Assembly: GCF_003669015.1 (NCBI RefSeq)
Contig: NZ_CP033069.1
Coordinates: 3,358,501-3,422,500, forward strand
Reading direction: 5' to 3'
DNA length: 64,000 nt
Origin: Acidovorax sp. 1608163
GTDB lineage: Bacteria > Pseudomonadota > Gammaproteobacteria > Burkholderiales > Burkholderiaceae_C
The position numbers were made by a program, and so were the translations under genes. This document shows positions 45,732 to 55,478 of the stretch, piece after piece; the stretch's first letter is position 1, and each line of letters starts with the position of its first letter. The notes below the pieces were generated by a model that saw nothing but the letters and a program-made list of their open reading frames with translations, did no database searches and was not told the origin of the DNA.

Positions 45732-46862
45732 ATGAAGATTTTTCGCGGATTTCACCACCCCGGCATCGCCCGCGCGTGCGCGTTGACCATCGGTAATTTC
45801 GACGGCGTGCACCGTGGCCACCAGGCCATGCTGGCGCTGCTGAACAACGAAGCCGCCCACCGAGGGGTGGAGAGTTGCGTGCTGACCTTTGAGCCGCACC
45901 CCCGCGACTACTTTGCCGGCGCGCTGCACAAGCCCGAGCTGGCCCCGGCCCGCATCGGCACACTGCGCGACAAGCTGACCGAGCTGGAGCGCTGTGGCGT
46001 GCAGCAGGTGGTGGTGCTGCCATTCAGCGCACGCCTGGCCGCACAAACTCCACAGGCGTTCATCGACGAGGTGCTGGTGCAAGGCCTGGGGGTGCGCTAT
46101 GCGCTGGTGGGCGACGATTTTCGCTTTGGCGCCCAGCGCGCGGGCGACTACGCCATGCTGGATGCGGCAGGCCAAGCCCAGGGCTTTGACGTGGCCCGCA
46201 TGAACAGCTACGAGGTTTCTTACCCCCACACTCCGCACTTCGTGTCGTCGTTGCCCCCCGAGGGGGCTGGGCCCGCCTTGGGGCGGCCCGGCGGCGGCCC
46301 CGGCCTGCGCGTTTCCAGCTCTGCCGTACGCCATGCTCTGGCGCAGGGCGACATGGAGGCCGCAGCCACCCTGCTGGGGCGCCCCTACACCATCTCTGGC
46401 CATGTGGTGCACGGCCGCAAGCTGGGCCGTGAGCTGGGCGCCAGCAAGCAGGGGGCGCAGGACGGGTTTCGCACCCTGAACCTGCGCTTTGCCCATTGGA
46501 AGCCTGCCGCCAGCGGCATCTTTGCCGTGCTGGTGCACGGCCTGGGCGCAGCGCCCTTGCCCGGCGTGGCCAACCTGGGGGTGCGCCCCTCACTGGACCC
46601 GAGCGACGTCAATGGCGGCCGGGTGCTGCTGGAAACCCATTGCCTGGACTGGCCCTCCACCCTGGGGCCCGAGGGGGCGTACGGTAAAATCATCCGGGTG
46701 GAACTTCTGCACAAACTGCACGACGAGCTCAAGTACGACGGTCTCGATGCCTTGACGAAGGGCATTGCGAAAGACTGCGCCGATGCGCGAGCGTACTTTG
46801 CCTCGGCCCAAGCCCCCTCGCACACCGAAACCCGTCGCCAGACCACGCGCGACCGAATTTAG
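45732..46862 (+). CDS. ribF: Bifunctional riboflavin kinase/FAD synthetase RibF
   Basis: Makes FMN and FAD from riboflavin; 376 residues, about 50-60 more than a typical RibF. The FAD synthetase domain has TIGNFDGVHRGHQAML and VVLPFSARLA; the kinase domain has GRPYTISGHVVHGRKLGRELG and VANLGVRPSLD. Residues 163-191 are an insertion encoded by a GC-rich repeat, just before the conserved VSSSAVR. The region before the ATG lacks a normal ribosome site because a family A repeat lies there. First of ribF-ileS-lspA, a conserved proteobacterial order. Confidence 0.94.
   Translation: MKIFRGFHHPGIARACALTIGNFDGVHRGHQAMLALLNNEAAHRGVESCVLTFEPHPRDYFAGALHKPELAPARIGTLRDKLTELERCGVQQVVVLPFSARLAAQTPQAFIDEVLVQGLGVRYALVGDDFRFGAQRAGDYAMLDAAGQAQGFDVARMNSYEVSYPHTPHFVSSLPPEGAGPALGRPGGGPGLRVSSSAVRHALAQGDMEAAATLLGRPYTISGHVVHGRKLGRELGASKQGAQDGFRTLNLRFAHWKPAASGIFAVLVHGLGAAPLPGVANLGVRPSLDPSDVNGGRVLLETHCLDWPSTLGPEGAYGKIIRVELLHKLHDELKYDGLDALTKGIAKDCADARAYFASAQAPSHTETRRQTTRDRI
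46230..46312. repeat. GC-rich repeat, family B, inserted in frame in ribF
   Basis: Reads CACTCCGCACTTCGTGTCG, then TTGCCCCCCGAGGGGGCTGG and GCCTTGGGGCGGCCCGGCGG. The same kind of sequence usually lies between genes in Comamonadaceae. Here it encodes SSLPPEGAGPALGRPGGGPG within RibF. Confidence 0.75.
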
Positions 46863-46970
46863 AGGGCTGCCTGCGCGCAGCGCCTGCGGATTGCAGGCCC
46901 ACCTCTGTCTTTGCATCCCTCGTTTTTCGCGCCGGGTCTGCCCCGGATTGCACCGTTTTAAGGCTTCTTC

Positions 46971-49838
46971 ATGTCCGATAACGCCAGCCCCACCCCGTCC
47001 AGCGGCACTACTGCAGTGGACTACCGCGCCACGCTGAACCTGCCCGACACCAGCTTCCCCATGCGCGGCGACCTGCCCAAGCGCGAACCAGGCTGGGTCA
47101 AGGAGTGGGAAGACCAGGGCATGTACAAGCGCCTGCGCGATGCCCGCCATGGCGCGCCCAAGTTCATCCTGCACGACGGCCCGCCCTACGCCAATGGCCA
47201 GATCCACATGGGCCATGCGGTCAACAAGATCCTCAAAGACATGATCACCAAGGCGCGCCAACTCGAAGGCTTTGACGCGCTGTACGTGCCCGGCTGGGAT
47301 TGCCACGGTCTGCCCATCGAGAACGCCATCGAAAAGCTGCACGGCCGCAACCTGCCGCGTGACGAAATGCAGGCCAAGAGCCGCGCCTTCGCCACCGAGC
47401 AGATCGCGCAGCAAATGACGGACTTCAAGCGCCTGGGCGTTTTGGGCGAATGGGACAACCCCTACAAGACCATGAACTTCGCCAACGAAGCGGGCGAAAT
47501 CCGTGCGTTCAAACGCGTGATGGAGCGTGGCTTTGTGTACCGTGGCCTCAAGCCCGTGTACTGGTGCTTTGACTGCGGCTCGTCGCTGGCCGAGTTCGAG
47601 ATCGAGTACCAAGACAAGAAGAGCACCACGCTGGATGTGGCCTTCAAGTCACACGACCCAGCCCAGCTGGCCGCAGCTTTTGGCCTGCCCTCGCTAACCA
47701 AAGACGCGTTTGTGGTCATCTGGACCACCACCGCGTGGACCATCCCCGCCAACCAGGCCCTGAACCTGAACCCCGAAATCACCTACGCGCTGGTCGATGC
47801 AGGCGAACGCCTGCTGCTGGTGGCCGAGCCCCTGGTGGCCTCGTGCCTGGAGCGCTACGGCCTCACGGGCAGCGTGCTGGCCACCACCCTGGGCAAGAAC
47901 CTGGGCGGCCTGGAGTTTGAACACCCCTTGTACGACGTCGATGCAGGCTACCGCCGCCTCGCCCCGGTGTACCTGGCAGACTACGCCACAGCCGATGACG
48001 GCACGGGTATCGTGCACTCGTCGCCCGCCTACGGTCTGGAAGACTTTAACTCCTGCCGCGCGCACGGTATGGCGCTGGACGACATCCTGAACCCCGTGCA
48101 AGGCAACGGCACCTACGCGGCCGACTTCCCGCTGTTCGGCGGCCTGCACATCTGGAAGGCCGTGCCCGTCATCATCGAAGCGCTGCGCAAGGCGGGCCGC
48201 CTGATGACCACCAAGGACATCACCCACAGCTACCCACACTGCTGGCGCCACAAGACGCCGGTGATCTACCGCGCCGCCGCCCAGTGGTTCATCCGCATGG
48301 ACGAAGGTGAAGGCGTGTTCACAAAAGCGGGCGAGAAGCCCGCCAAGACGCTGCGCCAGATTGCCCTGGACGCCATCGAGCACACCAGCTTCTACCCCGA
48401 GAACGGCAAGGCCCGCCTGCACGACATGATCGCCGGGCGGCCCGACTGGTGCATCTCGCGCCAGCGCAGCTGGGGCGTGCCCATCCCGTTCTTTCTGCAC
48501 AAGGATTCGGGCGAGCTGCACCCGCGCACCATGGAAATCATGGACCAGGCGGCAGCCATCGTTGAAAAGGGCGGCATCGAGGCCTGGAGCCGCGTGACGA
48601 CCGAAGAAATCCTGGGCGCTGAAGACGCCCCCCACTACACCAAGAGCACCGACATCCTGGAAGTGTGGTTTGACTCCGGCTCCACCTTCAGCCACGTGCT
48701 GCGTGGCACGCACCCCAACGTGCACCACGACACCGGCCCCGAGGCCGACCTGTACCTGGAAGGCCACGACCAGCACCGGGGCTGGTTCCACAGCTCACTG
48801 CTGCTGGCCAGCGCGCTGGAAGGCCGTGCGCCCTACCGTGGCCTGCTCACGCACGGCTTCACCGTGGATGCCAAGGGCATCAAGATGAGCAAATCGCTCA
48901 AGAACGGCATCGATCCTCAGGAGATCAGCAACAAGCTGGGCTCGGAAATCATCCGCCTGTGGGTGGCCGCCAGCGACTACTCCGGCGACATCGCGGGCGA
49001 CGAGAAGATCCTCGCCCGGGTGGTGGACGCGTATCGCCGCATCCGCAACACCCTGCGCTTCTTGCTGGCCAACGTGAGCGACTTTGATCCCACGAAGGAC
49101 GCCGTGCCATTTGGCGACATGCTGGAGATCGACCGCTACGCCCTCACCCGCGCAGCCGAATTCCAGGCCACGGTGCTGGCCCACTACAAGGTGTATGAAT
49201 TCCACCCCGTGGTGGCCAAGCTGCAGCTGTACTGCTCGGAAGACTTGGGCGGCTTCTACCTGGACGTGCTCAAGGACCGCCTGTACACCACAGCCCCCAA
49301 GAGCCTGGCCCGCCGCAGCGCCCAGACCGCGCTGTACCAGATCACCCACGCCATGCTGCGCTGGATGGCGCCGTTCCTCTCCTTCACGGCCGAAGAGGCA
49401 TGGAAGGTGTTTGGCAGCTCCGACTCCATCTTCCTGGAGACCTATGGCTCCATCGCCAGCGCCGACGAAGGCCTGCTGGCCAAGTGGACACGCATCCGCG
49501 AGATCCGCGACGTGGTGAACAAGGAGATCGAGACGCTGCGCGCCGCAGGCCAGGTGGGCTCGCCCCTGCAAGCCAACGTGACGCTCACGGCAGCCCCCGA
49601 GGACTACGCCTTGCTGAGCAGCCTGGGTGACGACCTGAAGTTTGTGTTCATCATCTCCGCTATCGAATTGGCAGCTGGTAGCGCTTTGCAGATCAGCGTT
49701 ACAAGCAGCTCCAGTGCCAAATGCGAGCGCTGCTGGCACTACCGCGACGATGTAGGCCAAGACGCAGCCCACCCCACCATTTGCGGCCGCTGCACCAGCA
49801 ACCTCCATGGCGCCGGTGAAAACCGGGTGTGCGCTTAA
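46971..49838 (+). CDS. ileS: Isoleucyl-tRNA synthetase
   Basis: Class I aminoacyl-tRNA synthetase, 955 residues. HIGH motif as HMGH at 79-82, editing-domain sequences [22 protein letters not shown] at 638-642, and the C-terminal zinc ribbon with C918/C921 (CERC) and C938/C941 (CGRC). The C-terminal zinc site marks the bacterial, mupirocin-sensitive type. Just before it, residues ~897-915 ([20 protein letters not shown]) are encoded by a family A repeat inserted in frame. The lspA ATG directly follows its TAA. Confidence 0.97.
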   Translation: MSDNASPTPSSGTTAVDYRATLNLPDTSFPMRGDLPKREPGWVKEWEDQGMYKRLRDARHGAPKFILHDGPPYANGQIHMGHAVNKILKDMITKARQLEGFDALYVPGWDCHGLPIENAIEKLHGRNLPRDEMQAKSRAFATEQIAQQMTDFKRLGVLGEWDNPYKTMNFANEAGEIRAFKRVMERGFVYRGLKPVYWCFDCGSSLAEFEIEYQDKKSTTLDVAFKSHDPAQLAAAFGLPSLTKDAFVVIWTTTAWTIPANQALNLNPEITYALVDAGERLLLVAEPLVASCLERYGLTGSVLATTLGKNLGGLEFEHPLYDVDAGYRRLAPVYLADYATADDGTGIVHSSPAYGLEDFNSCRAHGMALDDILNPVQGNGTYAADFPLFGGLHIWKAVPVIIEALRKAGRLMTTKDITHSYPHCWRHKTPVIYRAAAQWFIRMDEGEGVFTKAGEKPAKTLRQIALDAIEHTSFYPENGKARLHDMIAGRPDWCISRQRSWGVPIPFFLHKDSGELHPRTMEIMDQAAAIVEKGGIEAWSRVTTEEILGAEDAPHYTKSTDILEVWFDSGSTFSHVLRGTHPNVHHDTGPEADLYLEGHDQHRGWFHSSLLLASALEGRAPYRGLLTHGFTVDAKGIKMSKSLKNGIDPQEISNKLGSEIIRLWVAASDYSGDIAGDEKILARVVDAYRRIRNTLRFLLANVSDFDPTKDAVPFGDMLEIDRYALTRAAEFQATVLAHYKVYEFHPVVAKLQLYCSEDLGGFYLDVLKDRLYTTAPKSLARRSAQTALYQITHAMLRWMAPFLSFTAEEAWKVFGSSDSIFLETYGSIASADEGLLAKWTRIREIRDVVNKEIETLRAAGQVGSPLQANVTLTAAPEDYALLSSLGDDLKFVFIISAIELAAGSALQISVTSSSSAKCERCWHYRDDVGQDAAHPTICGRCTSNLHGAGENRVCA
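49659..49710. repeat. Family A repeat copy inserted in frame in ileS
   Basis: GCTATCGAATTGGCAGCTGG, then TAGCGCTTTGCAGATCAGCG and TTACAAGCAGCT follow the full-length consensus element by element. It sits just ahead of the C-terminal zinc-ribbon codons. Confidence 0.7.
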
Positions 49839-50348
49839 ATGGCGGGCGCGCAAACCTTCGGCGGGCAGTCTGTGGCCCGCAGCATGGGCTGGTGGCTGCT
49901 GTGGGCCGTGGTCATTGTGGTGGCCGACCAGTGGACCAAGGACCTGATCCTGCGCAACTACCAATGGGGTGAAGCCACGCACATCACGGGCTTCTTCAAC
50001 ATCGTGCGCGCCCACAACACCGGTGCGGCGTTTTCCTTCCTGTCGAATGCAGGGGGATGGCAGCGTTGGCTGTTCACGGGCATTGGGGCCGTGGCCAGCA
50101 TTTTCATTGTGTGGCAGCTGTACAAGCACCCCACCCAAAAGCTGTTTTGCTTTGCGCTGGCCAGCGTCATGGGTGGCGCCATCGGCAATGTGGTGGACCG
50201 CCTCATGCACGGCTACGTGGTGGATTTTCTGGACTTCCACGCCATGGGCACGCACTTCCCCGCGTTCAATGTGGCGGACTCCGCCATCACCGTGGGGGCT
50301 GTTTGCCTGATTCTGGATGAACTGCTGAGAGCGCGTCGCGAGCGCTGA
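49839..50348 (+). CDS. lspA: Lipoprotein signal peptidase LspA
   Basis: Inner-membrane aspartic peptidase that cleaves prolipoprotein signal peptides after lipidation; 169 residues. Four membrane helices; motif [10 protein letters not shown] at the first, NTGAAFSFL, and the catalytic aspartates in [18 protein letters not shown] and FNVADSAIT. Its ATG abuts the ileS stop, so translation is coupled. Conserved place in the ribF-ileS-lspA cluster. A 12-bp hairpin without T run lies 34 bases after the stop. Confidence 0.96.
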   Translation: MAGAQTFGGQSVARSMGWWLLWAVVIVVADQWTKDLILRNYQWGEATHITGFFNIVRAHNTGAAFSFLSNAGGWQRWLFTGIGAVASIFIVWQLYKHPTQKLFCFALASVMGGAIGNVVDRLMHGYVVDFLDFHAMGTHFPAFNVADSAITVGAVCLILDELLRARRER

Positions 50349-50687
50349 GCCGGTGCAGCCACACTGTGGCGCCCTTCCCCACCCAACGGCCCGCCTTGTG
50401 CGGGCCGTTGGCGTTATGGCATGTGCCACATGCGTCATGCACGATGCCTCGCCAGCCTCATGGGCTTCTGCGCGGACGCTATCGATTCAGGAGTATGCTT
50501 GTGTGTCAATTTGATGAAAAACAAGGGTGAGCGCGTTTTTTGCATAACCCGTTATGCGATCGCTCAACGGCCCGGCCAGCACCTGCAGTGTTTCGGCCAA
50601 AGGTCGGCAAGAGCCACGCGACATGCTGCGGGTGGGTGCTGAACAAGCCCGCCGCAAGCACCACAACAAGAACAACGACGGTATTTC
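50349..50687. promoter_or_regulatory. Intergenic region lspA to Na/Pi cotransporter, with two palindromes
   Basis: 339 bases without a gene. At 50383-50411 CCAACGGCCCGC pairs with GCGGGCCGTTGG over a 5-base loop; no T run follows, so it is a possible Rho-linked or processing hairpin at the end of lspA. At 50542-50557 GCATAAC and GTTATGC form a palindrome with a 2-base centre, a good candidate operator for the transporter gene. I saw no clear Pho box. Confidence 0.5.
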
Positions 50688-52346
50688 ATGAAGCATCTGT
50701 TGAACCTACTGGCCGCTGTGGCCCTGCTCATCTGGGGCACCCATCTGGTGCGCACCGGCATCCTGCGTGTGTTTGGCGCCAACCTGCGCCAGCTCATCGC
50801 CCGCAGCGTCAGCACGCGGTTCACGGCGGTGCTGTCCGGCATGGGGGTCACGGCGCTGGTGCAGTCCAGCACAGCCACGGCGCTCATCGTGTCATCGTTC
50901 GTAGGCCAGGGGCTGGTGGGGCTGCCTGCGGCGCTGGCCGTGATGCTGGGGGCCGACGTGGGCACCAGCGTGATGGCGGTGGTGTTTGCCATGGACCTGT
51001 CCTGGCTGTCGCCCCTCTTCATCTTTGTGGGGGTGGTGCTGTTCATCTCGCGCAAAGACACGGCCGTGGGCCGCGTGGGGCGAGTGCTCATTGGCCTGGG
51101 CCTGATGCTGCTGGCGCTGCGGCTGATCACCGAATCCACCACCGTCCTCACCCAGTCACCCACCGTGCGCACCCTGCTGGGCGCACTCACCAGCGATTTG
51201 CTGCTGGAGATTTTCACGGGCTCGGTGCTGGCCGTACTGTCTTACTCCAGCCTGGCCACTGTGCTGCTCACGGCCACGCTGGCGGGCTCTGGCGGTATTC
51301 CGGTGGACGTGGCCCTGGGCCTGGTGGTGGGGGCCAACCTGGGCAGTGGCCTGCTGGCCGTGCTCACCACACTCAAGGCCAATGTGCAGACCCGGCAGGT
51401 TCCGATGGGCAACCTGATGTTCAAAGTCATCGGCGTGGTCATCATGACCCCGCTGATTGGCCTGTGGCTGCGCCACGCACGCCCCTATGTGCCCGACACC
51501 GCGAGCCTGGTGGTGCTGTTCCACCTCGCGTTCAACCTGGTGGTGGGCCTGGTGTGCATCGGGCTCACCCGCCCCGTGTCCAGGCTGGTTCAGCGCATTC
51601 TGCCCACGGCCGATGCGCAAGCCCCGTCGGCAGGCAGCCGCCCGCAGCACCTGGACCCTTCCGCGCTCGCCACCCCCTCACTGGCCATCTCCTGCGCCGC
51701 CCGCGAGGCGCTGCACCAGGCCGACGTGGTCGAGTCCATGCTGCTGGGCCTGCACCAGGTGATTCGCACCGATGACCAGAAGCTGGCAGAAGACCTGCGC
51801 AAGCTCGACGACCAAGTCGATGGCCTGTACTCGGCCATCAAGTACTACATGACCAAGATCTCTCGCGAAGCGCTGGACGAGCGCGAGGGGCGGCGCTGGG
51901 CCGACATCATCAGCTTCACCATCAACATGGAACAGATTGGCGACATCATCGAGCGCGTGTTGATCGACATCGAGGACAAGAAGATCAAAAAGGGCCGCCA
52001 GTTCTCCGAGGCTGGCATGGAAGAAATCAACGAGCTGCACACCCGCCTGGTGGCCAACCTGCGCCTGGCCATGAGCGTGTTCCTCAACGGCAACGTGCGC
52101 GATGCACAAAAGCTGCTGGAAGAAAAAGCACGCTTTCGTGACCTGGAGCGTGCCTACTCGGCCACCCACCTGGCGCGCCTGTCGGACAACACGGTGCAGA
52201 GCATCGAGACCAGTTCCCTGCACATTGACCTGATCAGCGAACTCAAGCGCATCAACTCGCTGCTGTGCTCCATTGCCTACCCCATCCTGGAGTCCGCTGG
52301 CGCGCTGGCCCCCAGCCGCCTCAAGCCCACGCCCGATCAGGTGTGA
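50688..52346 (+). CDS. Na/Pi cotransporter family protein with C-terminal PhoU-like domain
   Basis: 552-residue inner-membrane protein of the NptA/YjbB family. The N-terminal ~300 residues hold two inverted repeats of helices with the signature QSSTATA at 59-65 and its counterpart SYSSLATVLL further on. Residues ~335-535 are a cytoplasmic helical PhoU-like domain (MLLGLHQVIRTDDQKLAEDL, NMEQIGDIIERVLIDIEDKK). Such proteins export or co-transport phosphate with sodium. The gene is alone on its strand with a palindrome in its leader. It is the second phosphate-transport system in the window. Confidence 0.9.
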   Translation: MKHLLNLLAAVALLIWGTHLVRTGILRVFGANLRQLIARSVSTRFTAVLSGMGVTALVQSSTATALIVSSFVGQGLVGLPAALAVMLGADVGTSVMAVVFAMDLSWLSPLFIFVGVVLFISRKDTAVGRVGRVLIGLGLMLLALRLITESTTVLTQSPTVRTLLGALTSDLLLEIFTGSVLAVLSYSSLATVLLTATLAGSGGIPVDVALGLVVGANLGSGLLAVLTTLKANVQTRQVPMGNLMFKVIGVVIMTPLIGLWLRHARPYVPDTASLVVLFHLAFNLVVGLVCIGLTRPVSRLVQRILPTADAQAPSAGSRPQHLDPSALATPSLAISCAAREALHQADVVESMLLGLHQVIRTDDQKLAEDLRKLDDQVDGLYSAIKYYMTKISREALDEREGRRWADIISFTINMEQIGDIIERVLIDIEDKKIKKGRQFSEAGMEEINELHTRLVANLRLAMSVFLNGNVRDAQKLLEEKARFRDLERAYSATHLARLSDNTVQSIETSSLHIDLISELKRINSLLCSIAYPILESAGALAPSRLKPTPDQV

Positions 52347-52394
52347 CGTTGCGACAACGTCGACTGCATCGGGTAGCAGTCAGCGGGCATTCGG

Positions 52395-53315
52395 TCAGGC
52401 CACGCTGGTGCAGGGGTAGCGCAGGGGCTGGGTGATCTCGGCCGCCAGCGCAGGTGGGTAGATCAGTTCACGCACAAAGTTCGCGTCCTCGCGCACCATC
52501 TGCGCAGCCTCTGGCAGGCCAAAGTAGTCCAGGTAAAACGGCATCTGCTGGATGAGCATCTCAAACCCCGGCTGCGCATGCAGCCCACGCGAGCGGGCGG
52601 CGCGCACCAGCGGGGTGGGCTGGTTGCGCAGCAAGATGTCAAACAGCGCGGCATGCGGCTCCATGCGATCCACATCGCAGGGCAGCGGGTCATCGTTACC
52701 CAGCCCCACGGCCGATGCGTTGACCACCAGGTCGTAGCCAGCGGGGTCACTGCTGTCCACCGCGACCACATTGGCGTCAAAAAATCCATCCAGCTCCGTG
52801 GCCAGCCCAATCGCCTTGCCGGGCACAGGGTCGTAGAAGGCGATGAACTCGGCGCCCTGGGTGGTGCCGCCTTGCGCCAGAGACACCCCAATGGCTGCAG
52901 CACTTACCCCTGCACCCAAAATCAGCACACGCTTGCCCCTGTAGGGAATGTTGAACCAATCGAGGGCACCCAAAATACCTTCGCCGTCAAACAAATCACC
53001 TTCGAGCTGGCCTTCGCTGGTCCGGCGCACGATGTTGACCGAGCGCGCCACCCGCGCCACCAGCCCGCAGCTGTCCAGCAAATGCACCACCTGCGGCTTG
53101 TGGGGCGGCGCAATGATCACGCCCTTCACGTTGCGCGCCAAAAACGTCGCCTTGAGCCACACGGCAAAGTCCCGTTCACGCACCTGCACCGGCAACATCA
53201 CCGCGTCCAGGCCGCAGCGCTCAAACACCTTGTTGAACATGCGCGGTGCCCGCACGTTGGTGATGGGGTCCCCCGGGATCAGATAGATGTCGGTGCCGCC
53301 AGAAATCTTTGCCAT
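52395..53315 (-). CDS. Shikimate dehydrogenase-like oxidoreductase
   Basis: 306-residue AroE-family protein. The N-terminal substrate domain keeps the catalytic lysine in VIIAPPHKPQVVHLLD and an aspartate in GDLFDGEGILGALD, where classical AroE has NTD. The nucleotide domain has LILGAGVSAAAIGVSLAQGG and VVNASAVGLGNDDPLP, as in AroE. It is longer than AroE and lacks its usual N-terminus, so it is probably a paralogue acting on quinate, shikimate or a related compound rather than the aromatic-pathway enzyme. Downstream of, and on the same strand as, the BASS transporter gene. Confidence 0.82.
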   Translation of the reverse strand: MAKISGGTDIYLIPGDPITNVRAPRMFNKVFERCGLDAVMLPVQVRERDFAVWLKATFLARNVKGVIIAPPHKPQVVHLLDSCGLVARVARSVNIVRRTSEGQLEGDLFDGEGILGALDWFNIPYRGKRVLILGAGVSAAAIGVSLAQGGTTQGAEFIAFYDPVPGKAIGLATELDGFFDANVVAVDSSDPAGYDLVVNASAVGLGNDDPLPCDVDRMEPHAALFDILLRNQPTPLVRAARSRGLHAQPGFEMLIQQMPFYLDYFGLPEAAQMVREDANFVRELIYPPALAAEITQPLRYPCTSVA

Positions 53316-53328
53316 ACAGGTCTCGCTG

Positions 53329-53357
53329 AAAAAAGCAGGGCCCGGGCGCTGCGGGCC
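53329..53357 (-). terminator. Probable terminator between the BASS transporter and the AroE-like gene
   Basis: Minus-strand GGCCCG and CGGGCC arms with a short GC loop, then four bases and a run of six T. The spacing between stem and T run is slightly long. Confidence 0.5.
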
Positions 53358-53417
53358 GGGCGGGTGTCATCGCAAGCCTGCGACTTTAATCCCAAATGGG
53401 CACGGCCCCCCCGTGCC

Positions 53418-54416
53418 TCATTCGCCTGCAGGCACTTGCCCATCGCGCCGCGCATAGCGCTGCGCCAGCACCGCGCACACCATCAGCTGCATCTGGTGGA
53501 ACACCATGAGCGGCAGCACGATGGCGCCCACTGCATGCGATGCAAACAGCACCTTGGCCATGGGCACGCCGCTGGCCAGGCTCTTTTTAGAGCCGCAGAA
53601 CACGATGGTGATTTCGTCCTCTTTGGAGAAGCCCATGCGCCGCGCGGCCCAGGTGGTGGTGGCCAAGGCCAAGGCCAGCAGCATGGCGCACACCACCAAC
53701 AGGCCCAACAAGGCTGGCAGCGGCAACTGCTGCCACAGCCCTTCCACCACCGCCGCGCTGAACGCGGTGTACACCACCAGCAAGATAGAACCCTGGTCCA
53801 CAAACTTGAGCACAGCAGCCCGGCGCTTGACGAAGCCACCGATCCAGGGGCGCAGCAAGTGGCCCGCCACAAAAGGCACCAACAACTGCAGCATGATGCG
53901 GCCGATGTTGGCCAATGCATCGGGCTGCGCAGAGCCTGCCGTGTGCTGCGCCTCAGGCAACAGCAGGCCCACCAGCACCGGGGTGATCACAATGCCCAGC
54001 AGCGTGGACGCCGATGCACTGCAAATGGCCGCAGGCATGTTGCCGCGCGCCATGGCAGTGAAGGCAATGGCTGACTGCACCGTGGCAGGCAACACGCACA
54101 GGTACAGGATGCCGGTGTAAAGCCCCGGAGTGACCAAGCCCTGCAGCACAGGCCGCAGCGCCCAGCCCAGCAATGGAAACAGCACAAACGTGGCCCCCAC
54201 CACCACGAGGTGCAGCCGCCAATGCGACAGCCCCGCCACGATGGCATCGCGCGAAAGCTTGGCCCCGTGCAAGAAGAACAGCAGCGCCACAGCGGCCACC
54301 GTCAGCCCCTCCAGCGTCTGGGCGGCCACGCCCGATGCAGGCAGCACGCTGGCCACCGTCACGGTGCCCAGCAAGGCGAGTGTGAAATTGTCAGGAAGAA
54401 AGCGGGAACGGGCCAT
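53418..54416 (-). CDS. Bile acid:sodium symporter (BASS) family transporter, YfeH-like
   Basis: 332-residue inner-membrane protein with about nine or ten hydrophobic helices. The family is recognisable from VALLFFLHGAKLSRDAIVAG, LYLCVLPATVQSAIAFTAMA and the late segment EDEITIVFCGSKKSLASGVP. The motif GSKKSLASGVP is typical of the YfeH/SBF-like branch rather than of animal bile-acid carriers. Divergent from the LysR gene, with an 18-bp palindrome between them, and followed by the AroE-like enzyme; an organic acid such as shikimate or quinate is a reasonable guess for the substrate. Confidence 0.88.
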   Translation of the reverse strand: MARSRFLPDNFTLALLGTVTVASVLPASGVAAQTLEGLTVAAVALLFFLHGAKLSRDAIVAGLSHWRLHLVVVGATFVLFPLLGWALRPVLQGLVTPGLYTGILYLCVLPATVQSAIAFTAMARGNMPAAICSASASTLLGIVITPVLVGLLLPEAQHTAGSAQPDALANIGRIMLQLLVPFVAGHLLRPWIGGFVKRRAAVLKFVDQGSILLVVYTAFSAAVVEGLWQQLPLPALLGLLVVCAMLLALALATTTWAARRMGFSKEDEITIVFCGSKKSLASGVPMAKVLFASHAVGAIVLPLMVFHQMQLMVCAVLAQRYARRDGQVPAGE

Positions 54417-54501
54417 GGGTCAAAACACACGCAAAGTCATGAACAGGGAGCACTGGCAAACCAGGGCCAAGGACTTGCATTGGACCCCAGCCCCATTCCA
54501 A

Positions 54502-54519
54502 AGAGAAATGGATTTCTCT
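54502..54519. promoter_or_regulatory. Palindromic operator candidate between LysR and BASS genes
   Basis: AGAGAAAT and ATTTCTCT with a 2-base centre, 22 bases before the LysR start, in the 125-base divergent region. LysR regulators often bind such dyads and control the divergent gene as well as themselves. Confidence 0.6.
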
Positions 54520-54541
54520 GATGGATTTATGATTTGAGCGC

Positions 54542-55441
54542 ATGAATATCACCCTGCGCCAATTGCACGTATTCCAGTCGGTGGCGGACACCCGCAACTT
54601 CAGCCGCACCGGCGATGCCGTGGGGCTGACCCAACCGGCCGTGAGCCGCTGCATCACCGAACTAGAGGCCCAACTGGGCCTGAAGCTGCTCAACCGCACC
54701 ACGCGGGAGGTGACACTGACCGACGCAGGCCAGCGCCTGGCGGCACGCCTGCCCCGCGTGCTGGAGGAGCTGGAAACCACCCTGCTGGATGTGCGCGAGC
54801 TAGCGACTGAACGGCGTGGCCGCGTGCGCGTGGCCAGCAGCCCCACGCTGTCGGCCAACCTGATGCCCGACTGCATTGCCCAGGCCCACAGCGCCCTGCC
54901 AGGGCTGGAGCTGGTGCTGCTGGACCGCATTCAGAGCGCGGTACTGGCCAGCGTGTTGTCGGGCGAGGTGGACTTTGGTGTGGTGATCGATCCCAGCGAG
55001 CGCGATGCCCTGCACTGCGAGACCATCCTGACCGAGCCCTTTTGTCTGGCCTGCCCACCCGGCCACCGACTGGTCCGCAAGCGCCAGGTGCGCTGGGCTG
55101 ACCTGCAGGGCGAGGCCCTGGTGCTGCTGGACCACGAATCGGGCAGCCGCCGCCTGATCGACCGCGCCCTGGCCGAGCACAGCGTGCAATGCACAGTGGC
55201 GCAAGAGGTGGGCCACCCCACCACCATCTTTCGCATGCTGGATGCGGGGCTGGGCATCTCCGTCATCCCCACCTTGGCCATCCCACCCGAGGGGCTGCCA
55301 CAGCTGGCCGTGCGCCCCCTGCTCCCCCGCATCAACCGCGAGATCATGCTGGTGCACCGGCGCAACCGGGCGCTCTCGCCGGTGGCACAGGCGGCGTGGG
55401 ACTTGGTGAGGGATGTGGCGGCGCAGCGGGCAAGCACATGA
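54542..55441 (+). CDS. LysR-family transcriptional regulator
   Basis: 299-residue regulator. N-terminal winged helix: LRQLHVFQSVADTRNFSRTG, AVGLTQPAVSRCITELEAQL and LLNRTTREVTLTDAG. The C-terminal effector domain of ~210 residues has the periplasmic-binding fold pattern, with EVDFGVVIDPSERDAL and GHPTTIFRMLDAGLGISVIP. Divergent from the BASS transporter gene and probably its activator. Convergent with the flagellin gene, whose stop lies 38 bases away. Confidence 0.93.
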   Translation: MNITLRQLHVFQSVADTRNFSRTGDAVGLTQPAVSRCITELEAQLGLKLLNRTTREVTLTDAGQRLAARLPRVLEELETTLLDVRELATERRGRVRVASSPTLSANLMPDCIAQAHSALPGLELVLLDRIQSAVLASVLSGEVDFGVVIDPSERDALHCETILTEPFCLACPPGHRLVRKRQVRWADLQGEALVLLDHESGSRRLIDRALAEHSVQCTVAQEVGHPTTIFRMLDAGLGISVIPTLAIPPEGLPQLAVRPLLPRINREIMLVHRRNRALSPVAQAAWDLVRDVAAQRAST

Positions 55442-55478
55442 GCCAGCAAAGGCCTCAGGGGCTTCGGTTGCCCTGGTA

